A DNA stretch of 7,876 bases from positions 1-7,876 of the forward strand of contig QMMZ01000076.1 of assembly GCA_003647525.1 (NCBI GenBank). Reading direction: 5' to 3'. The DNA comes from Deltaproteobacteria bacterium (lineage in GTDB: Bacteria; Desulfobacterota; Desulfobacteria; Desulfobacterales; ETH-SRB1). A program made the translations under genes and the position numbers. Position 1 is the first letter of the stretch. The number at the start of each line of letters is the position of its first letter. This document shows, one piece after another, positions 1-7,267 of the stretch. The notes under the pieces are model-generated. The model was not told where the DNA came from. It did not search any database and was given only the letters and a program-made list of their open reading frames with translations.

Positions 1-815
1 GTATTATCGGTTTGATGCTTTTTCAGCCAGTTTTCTATTTTCTTGCTTTTTCCGGTTAACATCCATTTTTCCAAAACAATCGCTTGCAAACCAGCTTCAC
101 ATCTATCTGAATTCGATAATACCAATTGCTCAATATAATCAAAGTGTTCAGCTTTGTTTTGCCAATAAAACAAGTCCTCAATCAATGGCTTTTGGAATAG
201 ATCAGTATGAATATCTGCGGGTAATAATTGAACCCAGGCAAGGTCAAATGGATTACAACTGATTTCACCCAATATCTCCGACAAGGAACCGACATAATTT
301 ATTCTATCTTTATATTTGCGATAAAGGCTTTTTATTTGATCCATTTTATTTTGATAAAATAAAATTCGAATAGCGGCAACTAAATGATCTGGTTCAAGAC
401 GCGAATTCGTACCCAGGGTCTCTTCGGTCAAATTAAGAACAGTTTGAACCGCTTTCAGATAAGGCTTGAACTTTTTCGCAGCGATTGCCTGACGCGTGAT
501 TATTTCGACAATTCGACGATCAATGAGGAGAGAACTGCGATTTTTACCTTCCAATAAATGCTGTTCAAGTAATGTATCCAGTGCCGGACGCATCAACTTA
601 AAGCCCTCATGCTTTGTTAAGGAATCGAATCCTTCGCCAGTGGCAGCTTTGATATCCGCCTGTATCAGACATTGTCTTAACTGGGTTTGATTTAGTTGAT
701 AATAGGCAATGGAGAGAATTTGCAGAATGCTTTTCTCCAATGTGGGCAGTTTTTCATAACTTGATATTAACTTATTGACGGTCATACTGTTTTCCGATGA
801 GACACTTTCCGCCAT
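1..815 (-). CDS. Partial gene, unrecognised protein (N-terminal 271 residues)
   Basis: An uninterrupted minus-strand frame runs from an ATG at 815 to the left edge of the window, so the C-terminal part is missing. A stop codon lies seven codons upstream of this ATG with no other ATG between, which fixes the start; the ribosome site is weak (AGAG a few bases upstream). The protein begins MAESVSSENSMTVNKLISSY and is rich in Leu, Ile, Lys and Gln with no obvious signal peptide, membrane segment or cysteine motif. It reads as an all-helical cytoplasmic region, for example around the stretches LPTLEKSILQILSIAYYQL and HLVAAIRILFYQNKMDQI. I do not recognise the family. The style resembles the helical N-terminal extensions of some large SNF2/DEAD-type helicases, but no helicase motif is visible in this part and that is a guess. 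The reading frame and codon usage look like a real gene. Confidence 0.75.
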   Translation of the reverse strand, partial: MAESVSSENSMTVNKLISSYEKLPTLEKSILQILSIAYYQLNQTQLRQCLIQADIKAATGEGFDSLTKHEGFKLMRPALDTLLEQHLLEGKNRSSLLIDRRIVEIITRQAIAAKKFKPYLKAVQTVLNLTEETLGTNSRLEPDHLVAAIRILFYQNKMDQIKSLYRKYKDRINYVGSLSEILGEISCNPFDLAWVQLLPADIHTDLFQKPLIEDLFYWQNKAEHFDYIEQLVLSNSDRCEAGLQAIVLEKWMLTGKSKKIENWLKKHQTDN

Positions 816-906
816 TTTGGCTCTATGGTAATTTCACAATCAAGCAAAATCTAAGGAGTTGCTAACTGATTGAATTTACAGGCTGTCTCGCCTTATGTTG
901 GTAGCC
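816..906. other. Short intergenic gap downstream of the RHH gene
   Basis: This 91-bp gap lies where the toxin partner of the RHH antitoxin would be expected. The minus strand reads ATGA across the RHH stop (TGA at 907-909), giving an overlapping ATG that is followed by only four sense codons (R, L, P, T) and then TAA. No PIN-, RelE- or HEPN-like coding sequence is present. A weak 5-bp inverted repeat (aggct/agcct, 18-base loop) is present, but without a T-run in the direction of the minus-strand genes, so I do not call a terminator. Confidence 0.5.
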
Positions 907-1149
907 TCATTTTCTTTTTGCCATAATTTTCGTTTTCAGTAGTGTTTTCCTGTATGCCGACAGATTTCCTTGCCCGCTGGAATATTTACCAAAATAATCT
1001 TTTCTGATTTCCCATGGGCTATGGTGGACTATTTTATTGATATATTCATATATGCTTTTACGGATTAATTCAGATTTTGTTACACCAAGTATTTTTGCTG
1101 TGTTTTGCATATCTTGTTCTAATTCAGGATTAAGTCTTAAGCTAATCAT
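907..1149 (-). CDS. Ribbon-helix-helix (CopG/VapB-like) antitoxin-type protein, apparently orphan
   Basis: This 80-residue protein has the RHH DNA-binding fold at its N-terminus: a beta-ribbon (ISLRLN, residues 2-7), helix A (about 8-20), a GVTKSEL turn, and helix B (about 24-38). The tail (residues 46-80: PWEIRKDYFGKY, SGQGNLS, a basic end) matches the toxin-binding tail seen in VapB-type RHH antitoxins whose partners are PIN-domain RNases. In that family the protein dimerises, binds its own operator and neutralises a toxin encoded immediately downstream. Its ATG is one base after the hdrA stop codon, and its Shine-Dalgarno AGAGGAAG (1159-1166, nine bases before the ATG) lies inside the last hdrA codons, so it is probably translationally coupled to hdrA. 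No toxin gene follows. It may be a remnant of a toxin-antitoxin module, or a free-standing regulator of the hdr cluster. Confidence 0.8.
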   Translation of the reverse strand: MISLRLNPELEQDMQNTAKILGVTKSELIRKSIYEYINKIVHHSPWEIRKDYFGKYSSGQGNLSAYRKTLLKTKIMAKRK

Positions 1150-1150
1150 T

Positions 1151-4100
1151 TTATACTGCTTCCTCTAAAGCAAAAATCTGTGAAAATATCTGATTATTGT
1201 CAAATCCTTTAAGATGTATTGCACCTGATCTGCATGATGCTGTGCATAGCCCGCAGCCCTTGCAGAGAACAGGGTTAATTTGAGCCTTGCCAGCAAACGG
1301 GCCTTTCTCAATAAAGTCAGGTGCTGAAAATGGACAGATATTGATGCATACACCGCAACTGCTGCAGTTTAAAGGATCGATATACGCAACCGTGCCGCTC
1401 ATATTTGTTGATTTTTTGGCAAGCAGCGTTACAGCCCTTGTTGCTGCGGCCTGCGCCTGAGCTATTGATTCATCAATCGGCTTTGGCGCATGTGCTAATC
1501 CACAGATAAACACACCGTCTGTTGCACAATCAACAGGCCTTAGTTTAACGTGTGCTTCCATAAAAAAACCGTCATCATTAAGAGTAACCTTGTACATTTG
1601 TGCAAGCGGGTTTTTTTCCGGTGGTACAATGGCGGATGCAAGAACCAGAAGATCCGGCCTTATCTCAATCTTTCGTTTAATTGTAGAGTCAGTGAACCTT
1701 ATCCGTAGGTCTTCCCTGTCATTATCTACGCTTAATTCTTCACTAACGTCATATCTGAAGAAGAGGATGCCTTTTCCCCGGGCTTTTCGGTACAGGTCTT
1801 CGCGCAATCCATAACTGCGCATATCTCTGTAAAGAATAAAAATGTCTATTTCCGGATTGAGTTCTTTGAGTTGCAGAGCGTTTTTTATCGAATGTGTACA
1901 GCATGTTTTTGAACAATAAGGACGTTCTTCTATTCTTGAGCCAACACACTGGATAAACAGAGCTGACTTTATATTTTTGATGGAATTGTCGTTTTTAATG
2001 AATTTTCGGTCCAATTCAAGACCGGTTAGAACTCGGTGATCCTTGCCATACAAATATTTATCAGGCTTAAGTTCTTCGGCCCCTGATGCAATTATTGTTA
2101 CACCATGCTCAAGGACTTCTTCCTTGCCGTTCTTTTGGATACTGGTTTTAAAATTCCCGACAAAACCGTTAGCCTTTGTTATTTCTGATTTCAGATAAAC
2201 ATCAATTTTATCATCTGACTGAATTTCTTCAATCATTCTATTCAGATTTTGCTGTACATTTTCACCTTGCCAGGTTTCATGGATATGCCGTGCCTGTCCG
2301 CCAAGCATTTCATTTTTTTCAATCAGATATGTATGATACCCTTGTCCTGATAAAGTTTTTGCCGCCGCCATACCGGACATGCCGCCGCCTATAACCAGAG
2401 CTGACTGGTTAATATCCAGTTCCGGTTCAACCAGAGATTCGTGCAAGGCCACCTTTGCCACGGCCATCATGGTCAGCTCTTTTGCTTTTTGGGTTGCCTC
2501 TTCAGGTTCTTTGCTGTGGACCCATGAACAAAGATTGCGGATATTGGCCATATCAAACAGGTATTTATTAATACCCGCATTAATTAAAGTTTCCTGAAAA
2601 AGCGGTTCATGCGTCTTGGGAGTACAGGCTGACACAACTACGCGGTTCAGGCGCTTTTCTTTTATTATCTTTGTAATCTTATCCTGAGTGTCCTGCGAGC
2701 AACTAAACATGTTTTCTTCTGTATGAACAACATACGGCAGGGTACTCGCAAAATCGACTACAGCCGGCACATCGACTACTCCGGCGATGTTAGTTCCGCA
2801 TCTGCAAATAAAAACTCCTATTCTTGGAGGTTCTCCGCGGATATCGATTTCTTCAGGAATTTCTTCTTTCTTTGTCAGGCTCCAGCGGGATTCGGAAAGG
2901 CTGATTCCTGCCATGCCCGCTGCCGCGCTTGACTCGATGACTGATGTTGGGATGTCTATCGGAGATTCAAAAGCTCCGCATACAGCTATTCCGGGGACAG
3001 AAGTTTTTACAGGGTCAAAACTTGTAGTTGATACAAAATTATAATGATCAAGTTCAACACCTGATTTCCTGGCCAGTTCTATTGCTTCTTTGCTTATGCC
3101 AAGTCCTACTGAGAGGACAACTATATCAAATTCTTCATCAATTCTTCTGCCGTTTTCGTCTATGTATCGTATGATTTGGTTGCCTGTATCTCCAACTGAA
3201 AAGATATTGCTGATTTTTGATTTTATAAATCTTATGCCTGATTCATCTCTGCCTCTGTTGTAATATTTTTCAAAATCTTTTCCGTGAGTTCGTATATCCA
3301 TATAAAAGATAGCTGTATCCAGAGGCTCTTTGCTGTGTTCTTTGGCAAGCATGGCCTCTTTTATTGCGTAGGTACAGCAGACTGATGAGCAATAGCCCCT
3401 GGCTCCTATATGGGTATCTCTTGATCCAACACATTGCAGCCATGCGATCTTTTTTGGTTCCTTTTTATCTGAAGGCCTGACGAGATGCCCGCCAAAAGGG
3501 CCTGATGCTGAAAGAATGCGTTCAAATTCCAGGCTGGTAACAATATTGGGAGATTTTCCATACCCGTAAATGTCATGAGTCGCTGGCTCATAAGCCCTGA
3601 CGCCGGTGGCAAGGATGACTGAGCCAACTTTGAGAGTCAAATCTTTCTTTTGGTCATCAAAGTTGATGGCACCGGTGGGGCAAAATTTTTCGCACGCCTT
3701 GCACCTGCCATTTTTAAAGAAGATACATTTCTCAGAATCAATTGCGTATTTGAGAGGGACAGCCTGCGGGTATTTTAAATATATTGCTTTGCGCTTTATA
3801 AGTTTTTCATCATATTCGCTGTCAACTTTTTTTGGACACTTTTGTGCGCATAAACCACATGCGATACATTTATCCATATCAACATAACGCGGGTATTGAG
3901 TTACCTGTACCTCAAAATTTCCTTCCTCCCCTGATATGTCTTTGACCTCTGAAAGAGTGAGTAATTCTATATTGATATGCCTGCCGATTTCGACCAGCTT
4001 GGGCGAGATAATACACATGGAACAGTCATTGGTCGGAAAGGTTTTGTCCAGTTGTGACATGATTCCGCCAATAGAGCTTGATCTCTCAACAAGATAGACG

Positions 4101-4192
4101 TAATAGCCTGAATTTGCAGCATCCAGTGCGGCCTGCATTCCAGCAACTCCGCCACCGACAACCATTACAGCGCCGATCTTTTTTTTTGACAT
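1151..4192 (-). CDS. hdrA: Double HdrA-like flavin/iron-sulfur subunit (1013 aa)
   Basis: HdrA is the FAD-containing subunit of heterodisulfide reductase, the electron-bifurcating site in methanogen complexes. This protein joins two HdrA-like halves. Half 1 (about 1-440) has the FAD motif VVGGGVAG (11-18), the FPTNDCSMC segment (52-60), an inserted two-cluster ferredoxin (Cys109/112/115/119 and Cys156/164/167/171) and the QCVGS...YCSSVCC cluster motif (Cys254, 268, 272, 273). Half 2 (about 456-1013) has the HdrA N-terminal domain (FICRCG at 461-466, Cys498, Cys523, Cys555), a second FAD motif VIGGGMSG (600-607), QCVGS...YCSKTCC (Cys749, 760, 764, 765) and a C-terminal two-cluster ferredoxin (Cys943/946/949/953 and Cys977/980/983/987). 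Potentially two FAD and seven [4Fe-4S] clusters. Methanogen HdrA is about 650 residues; tandem forms near 1000 or more occur in sulfate reducers. The ATG is preceded by AGGA nine bases upstream. An A9 run occupies codons 2-5. The physiological donor and acceptor are not evident. Confidence 0.95.
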   Translation of the reverse strand: MSKKKIGAVMVVGGGVAGMQAALDAANSGYYVYLVERSSSIGGIMSQLDKTFPTNDCSMCIISPKLVEIGRHINIELLTLSEVKDISGEEGNFEVQVTQYPRYVDMDKCIACGLCAQKCPKKVDSEYDEKLIKRKAIYLKYPQAVPLKYAIDSEKCIFFKNGRCKACEKFCPTGAINFDDQKKDLTLKVGSVILATGVRAYEPATHDIYGYGKSPNIVTSLEFERILSASGPFGGHLVRPSDKKEPKKIAWLQCVGSRDTHIGARGYCSSVCCTYAIKEAMLAKEHSKEPLDTAIFYMDIRTHGKDFEKYYNRGRDESGIRFIKSKISNIFSVGDTGNQIIRYIDENGRRIDEEFDIVVLSVGLGISKEAIELARKSGVELDHYNFVSTTSFDPVKTSVPGIAVCGAFESPIDIPTSVIESSAAAGMAGISLSESRWSLTKKEEIPEEIDIRGEPPRIGVFICRCGTNIAGVVDVPAVVDFASTLPYVVHTEENMFSCSQDTQDKITKIIKEKRLNRVVVSACTPKTHEPLFQETLINAGINKYLFDMANIRNLCSWVHSKEPEEATQKAKELTMMAVAKVALHESLVEPELDINQSALVIGGGMSGMAAAKTLSGQGYHTYLIEKNEMLGGQARHIHETWQGENVQQNLNRMIEEIQSDDKIDVYLKSEITKANGFVGNFKTSIQKNGKEEVLEHGVTIIASGAEELKPDKYLYGKDHRVLTGLELDRKFIKNDNSIKNIKSALFIQCVGSRIEERPYCSKTCCTHSIKNALQLKELNPEIDIFILYRDMRSYGLREDLYRKARGKGILFFRYDVSEELSVDNDREDLRIRFTDSTIKRKIEIRPDLLVLASAIVPPEKNPLAQMYKVTLNDDGFFMEAHVKLRPVDCATDGVFICGLAHAPKPIDESIAQAQAAATRAVTLLAKKSTNMSGTVAYIDPLNCSSCGVCINICPFSAPDFIEKGPFAGKAQINPVLCKGCGLCTASCRSGAIHLKGFDNNQIFSQIFALEEAV
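1159..1166 (-). promoter_or_regulatory. Shine-Dalgarno site of the RHH gene inside the hdrA 3' end
   Basis: AGAGGAAG on the minus strand, nine bases before the ATG at 1149. It lies within the final hdrA codons (Glu-Glu-Ala-Val), so ribosomes finishing hdrA can restart on the RHH gene. Confidence 0.65.
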
Positions 4193-4225
4193 TTGTTTTC
4201 CTATGATAATGAGGTCTCTACCTAA

Positions 4226-4381
4226 GATGAGCGATTAGCTCTTAGCGATTAGCTGTTAGCTCTTATTATTTCAGTTGGTTACCAGCGATTCGATTTTCAC
4301 CCATTGGGTGGAATGTTGACATCTATCAATATATTGAAATTATTGTGCTAACCGCTAAAAGCTAACTGCTAATAGCTCAAT
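4226..4381. repeat. Inverted-repeat element built of 7-bp NNTTAGC units, MITE-like
   Basis: The left arm is a run of heptamers on the plus strand: GATGAGC, GATTAGC, TCTTAGC, GATTAGC, TGTTAGC (4226-4260). The right arm is the same pattern on the other strand, with plus-strand units GCTAACC, GCTAAAA, GCTAACT, GCTAATA and GCTCAAT (4347-4381). The arms agree at about 27 of 35 positions as inverted repeats around an 86-bp centre, which contains a 13-bp near-perfect palindrome CACCCATTGGGTG (4298-4310). The element fills most of the hdrB-hdrA gap and overlaps the 3' end of hdrB. Such TTAGC-rich palindromes are, from general familiarity, recurrent intergenic elements; a non-autonomous transposable element is an inference, and no transposase is in the window. 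Confidence 0.75.
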
Positions 4382-5241
4382 TCTGGTTCTATAGCACTTA
4401 TATCTATTTGATTCATGTCTATTCCCAGCGTCTCCTTATCAATGCCCATAGCCAGCCCAAGGAGCTGTGGGAATAGAATTGCCGGAAGATGATTGTTTGT
4501 GCGTTGCTGCTCTATCATCATTTTCTGTACGCTGTCAAATTGCAGGTGGCACCATGGGCAGGCTGTGCAGAGATAGTCTGCACCTGCTTGTTTCCCGTCA
4601 GCTAGTTTCCTTTTCGTCAGGTTCATTGAAAGATCATCATTTATTCCAAGCACAGGTGCTCCGCAGCATTCAAGTTTTAATGCCCAGTCAATGCTCTTTG
4701 CGCCGGTCAGTTCCACAAGTCTATCGAAAATAACAGGTGACACTGGATTGTCGAATTGCATAATATTACTTGGACGCAAAACATGGCATCCGTAATGGGT
4801 AGCAATTTTAAGATTCTTGAAATTTCTTGTTATCTTTTCTTTTAATGTGTTGATTCCTATATCTGAATAAAGGGCTGACAGGAAATGTTTAATCTCAAGG
4901 TTCCCGTTGTACTTTAATCCCTCTTTTGCCAGTGTTTCATTGACTTCATCTTTAAGAAATAAATTTTCCTTCATATGGTGTTCAGCCATTTTCAGGCTGC
5001 CATAGCAACATTTGCAGAGCGTAATCATATTTAAACCCAGTTTTTCCGCCAGGGCCAGATTCCGTGCGGAAAAGAGTACAAATGTCTTAAAATCCGAATT
5101 TCTTAAAGGATAACCGCAGCAGTTAAACTCTTTAATATCTTCTATATCAACGTCAAGCTCAGCAAGCACAGACCTGGCCGAGGTCTCATATTGCTGCACC
5201 CGGGCAGGGATGTTACATCCAAGAAACAATGCATATTTCAT
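4369..5241 (-). CDS. hdrB: HdrB-like subunit with two cysteine-rich CCG domains
   Basis: HdrB is the catalytic subunit that splits or forms a disulfide (CoM-S-S-CoB in methanogens) using two non-cubane [4Fe-4S] clusters. From the chosen start (MKYALFLGC) the protein has 290 residues, the usual HdrB length. Domain 1 contains Cys9, Cys41-Cys42 (NCCGYP) and Cys76/78/79 (LCKCCYGS). Domain 2 contains Cys152 (HYGCHVLRP), Cys192-Cys193 (ECCGAP) and Cys225/228/231 (CTACPWC). Both CX(n)CCX(n)CXXC sets are therefore complete and the enzyme should be active. A GTG at 5274 would add 11 residues, but this reads into the neighbouring repeat, whereas the ATG at 5241 gives the family N-terminus and has a GGAAA site upstream. 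The last residues and the TAG stop lie in the TTAGC repeat element. The substrate in a non-methanogen is unknown; a DsrC-like protein disulfide or trisulfide is one possibility but is not shown here. Confidence 0.95.
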   Translation of the reverse strand: MKYALFLGCNIPARVQQYETSARSVLAELDVDIEDIKEFNCCGYPLRNSDFKTFVLFSARNLALAEKLGLNMITLCKCCYGSLKMAEHHMKENLFLKDEVNETLAKEGLKYNGNLEIKHFLSALYSDIGINTLKEKITRNFKNLKIATHYGCHVLRPSNIMQFDNPVSPVIFDRLVELTGAKSIDWALKLECCGAPVLGINDDLSMNLTKRKLADGKQAGADYLCTACPWCHLQFDSVQKMMIEQQRTNNHLPAILFPQLLGLAMGIDKETLGIDMNQIDISAIEPELSY

Positions 5242-5266
5242 GTTTTTATTTCCATTGAGGTAATAA

Positions 5267-5475
5267 TTCACCACGGATTTTTCACGGAATTACACTGAAT
5301 TATCAATAGACCCGCTCTCAAGAGAGTTATTTTGAGATAATTGATCAATTGGACTTTCTTGTGATCAGTTATTTTTTTATGGCCATATTTTCTACCAAGA
5401 CATCAGCTCATAATCTACGTTCAAAATTAATATTCTTATAATTTTCATTGAAACTCTGTGTCGTTCCGTGGTGAA
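5267..5475. repeat. Inverted-repeat element with CACGGA-type ends, MITE-like
   Basis: An 11-bp perfect terminal inverted repeat, TTCACCACGGA, is found at 5267-5277 and, as TCCGTGGTGAA, at 5465-5475. Both arms continue inward with imperfectly matching CACGGA/CACAGAG-like words and a (C)TGAA or ATGAA block. The roughly 190-bp AT-rich interior has a 12-bp palindrome AATTGATCAATT (5339-5350) and a small CTCTCAAGAGAG hairpin (5315-5326) but no open reading frame. The element occupies almost the whole gap between the membrane subunit gene and hdrB. No target-site duplication is obvious. Its effect on read-through from the upstream gene cannot be judged from sequence alone. Confidence 0.6.
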
Positions 5476-5493
5476 CTTTTACAAATTAAGTTT

Positions 5494-7260
5494 TTATTCC
5501 TTATTAAAGCTCTCTTTTATTGCAAGGTTCTTCAGCTCATACAAAACATCGGTAACTTTTACTCCCTGAGGGCAATGCTCCTGGCATTGATAACATGTTA
5601 AGCAATCCCACAGCATTTTTGAACCAAAAGCCAGATCTTTCAAGCCAAGTCCGACAGAACGCATGATTTGATGCGGCAACAGGCCAAGAGCCTCTTGCGG
5701 ATTTTCATAATTACCCACTACCGGGCAAACAGTGCTGCAGTTCTGGCAGGAAAAACAATATGAATAGGTAGTTGCCTGAGAGGCCGAATCCACACAAGCC
5801 AGCCCTACTTTTTCCTTAAATTCTTTATTAATTGGAGTTAAAGAAATTACTTCATCAGGATTTTTCATTAACTCGCATTTGTCTGCAATAGCATCTTTTG
5901 TTAGACTTATAGGGTTTGAATAATTTTTTGAATCCAGCTTTTGTTGATTCAAACCACGATAAAAAGAAAAAGGTGAAAGCACAAGTGGTATTGGATTGCC
6001 TTTTTGAATGAGATCTTCCCTTACGTTAAACCACAATTCTCTGAGATTTATACCGACAGGACATACCACTGTGCAGCGGTCACAATTGGTGCATAGATAA
6101 ATTCCTTCCTGAATAGCTTTAATTTCATTTTCTTTTAAATCCCTGCCCGAGGCATAGGTTTTTAGAAACACCAGTTTTTCTGAAGGAAGAATATTTAAAT
6201 TGCCTATTTTATCAAAGGCCGCTGCGACCGAACATGTAAGACTGCAAGTTCCGCAGTGTGTACATGCATCAAGTTCCATTGCCTGTCTGGTTGCGATATT
6301 TGCAGGAAAAGATTTGTCTTTATCCATTACAGCGTTTGCAAGAAGGCTTACAGGGCTGGCGATGAAATGGAACATCTTGCTGAAAGGCAGATAAGCAAGG
6401 CCGATAAAGCATGCAAGGAAATGAATATACCATAAAAGCGTCGTTACTCCCGACCTGTCTAGAGATAAAGCAACAGGGCTTAAAATCCTGGATACAGGAT
6501 AACCGGTAAACGCCCATTTGGGTGAGGAATGACACTCAGCACAATGCATATTGTGTAATTCTTTAGAAATGGAAATAATTGCAGGATCAATCGGCCCTTT
6601 AACATTCGGTGAAACCAGACCAAAATCCTTAACCCATAATTTTTCAAGCGCCAGTATTTCTCCCTCATCATCAAGGCCGGAATAATTTTCCACCATATTC
6701 TGAAATTCAGTATATGAGGTTATTTTTATACCTTCCAGAAGAACGCCTGAAATCATAATAACAGCCAGAATAATTATGGCATAGTAGTCCATGGGGCTGG
6801 TTTTGAGGCGGGGCACTTTCAGAATAAAGCGCCGGTAAACGGCGATCATCAGACCGGCTAAAACCATAATGCCGAAAAAATCCCTGAAAAACAAAAACGG
6901 GTTTACAGTGGAGTAATATTCTTTAAAAAGAGGTGAGGTTATAAAAGAGTCAAGTGCATGCATCAGCAGCAGCATCATGAATCCAATAAATATCAGCATA
7001 TGCATAATCCACCGGAGAAGGTCTTCTTGCAGAATTCTTCTCTGAAAAATAATATCTATTATGAAAACCTTGACAAGAATAAGAATTTTGGGGCTGAATA
7101 TAACTCCCAGTATACCCTTTACTGCTGCTGATGTTCTTTCAGATGTCGTAAAATTTTGAGATGCAATGCCTATTTTTCGCGAGAACCAGGTGGAAACCTT
7201 GTAGATCAGGCCAAGAAGAAAGACAAAAAGAGAGATATAAAGAAGAACCGTAAACAACAT
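5494..7260 (-). CDS. Membrane cytochrome b / heme c / HdrC fusion subunit (588 aa)
   Basis: This is a predicted membrane anchor and electron conduit of the Hdr complex. Numbering is from the ATG at 7260, which has GGAGGG seven bases upstream (7268-7273); a TTG at 7275 would add five residues but would overlap that ribosome site. Predicted membrane spans are near residues 2-21, 84-103, 125-143, 159-178 and 271-292. His87/His101 in span 2 and His280/His298 in and after span 5 fit NarI-type di-heme b binding. The loop of about 90 residues between spans 4 and 5 contains CAECH (240-244), a heme c site; positive-inside charges place it in the periplasm. The cytoplasmic tail has four [4Fe-4S] motifs: Cys333/336/339/343, Cys390/393/396/400, Cys502/505/508/512 and Cys553/556/559/563. 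The last pair, ending in HCPQGVKVTDVLYELKNLA, is a typical HdrC domain. Related ideas are QmoC, DsrM and ETF:menaquinone oxidoreductases, but none has exactly this layout as far as I recall. Confidence 0.92.
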   Translation of the reverse strand: MLFTVLLYISLFVFLLGLIYKVSTWFSRKIGIASQNFTTSERTSAAVKGILGVIFSPKILILVKVFIIDIIFQRRILQEDLLRWIMHMLIFIGFMMLLLMHALDSFITSPLFKEYYSTVNPFLFFRDFFGIMVLAGLMIAVYRRFILKVPRLKTSPMDYYAIIILAVIMISGVLLEGIKITSYTEFQNMVENYSGLDDEGEILALEKLWVKDFGLVSPNVKGPIDPAIISISKELHNMHCAECHSSPKWAFTGYPVSRILSPVALSLDRSGVTTLLWYIHFLACFIGLAYLPFSKMFHFIASPVSLLANAVMDKDKSFPANIATRQAMELDACTHCGTCSLTCSVAAAFDKIGNLNILPSEKLVFLKTYASGRDLKENEIKAIQEGIYLCTNCDRCTVVCPVGINLRELWFNVREDLIQKGNPIPLVLSPFSFYRGLNQQKLDSKNYSNPISLTKDAIADKCELMKNPDEVISLTPINKEFKEKVGLACVDSASQATTYSYCFSCQNCSTVCPVVGNYENPQEALGLLPHQIMRSVGLGLKDLAFGSKMLWDCLTCYQCQEHCPQGVKVTDVLYELKNLAIKESFNKE

Positions 7261-7267
7261 GCAGTTA

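Noticed and set aside
496..690. Plus-strand 64-codon frame
   Set aside because: Antisense shadow of the partial gene at 1-815, whose minus-strand frame is open throughout.
880..906. Possible terminator (aggct/agcct inverted repeat) after the RHH gene
   Set aside because: Only a 5-bp stem with an 18-base loop, and the T-rich tract is on the wrong side for minus-strand transcription.
1590..3887. Several plus- and minus-strand frames of 60-93 codons inside hdrA
   Set aside because: All are out-of-frame shadows of a gene with complete family motifs from end to end.
4226..4381. CRISPR-like array, because of the short regular units
   Set aside because: Units are contiguous 7-mers without spacers and are arranged as two inverted arms, not direct repeats separated by unique sequence.
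5242..5274. Upstream GTG start for hdrB
   Set aside because: It adds 11 residues coded partly by the CACGGA repeat end; the ATG at 5241 gives the family N-terminus and cysteine spacing.
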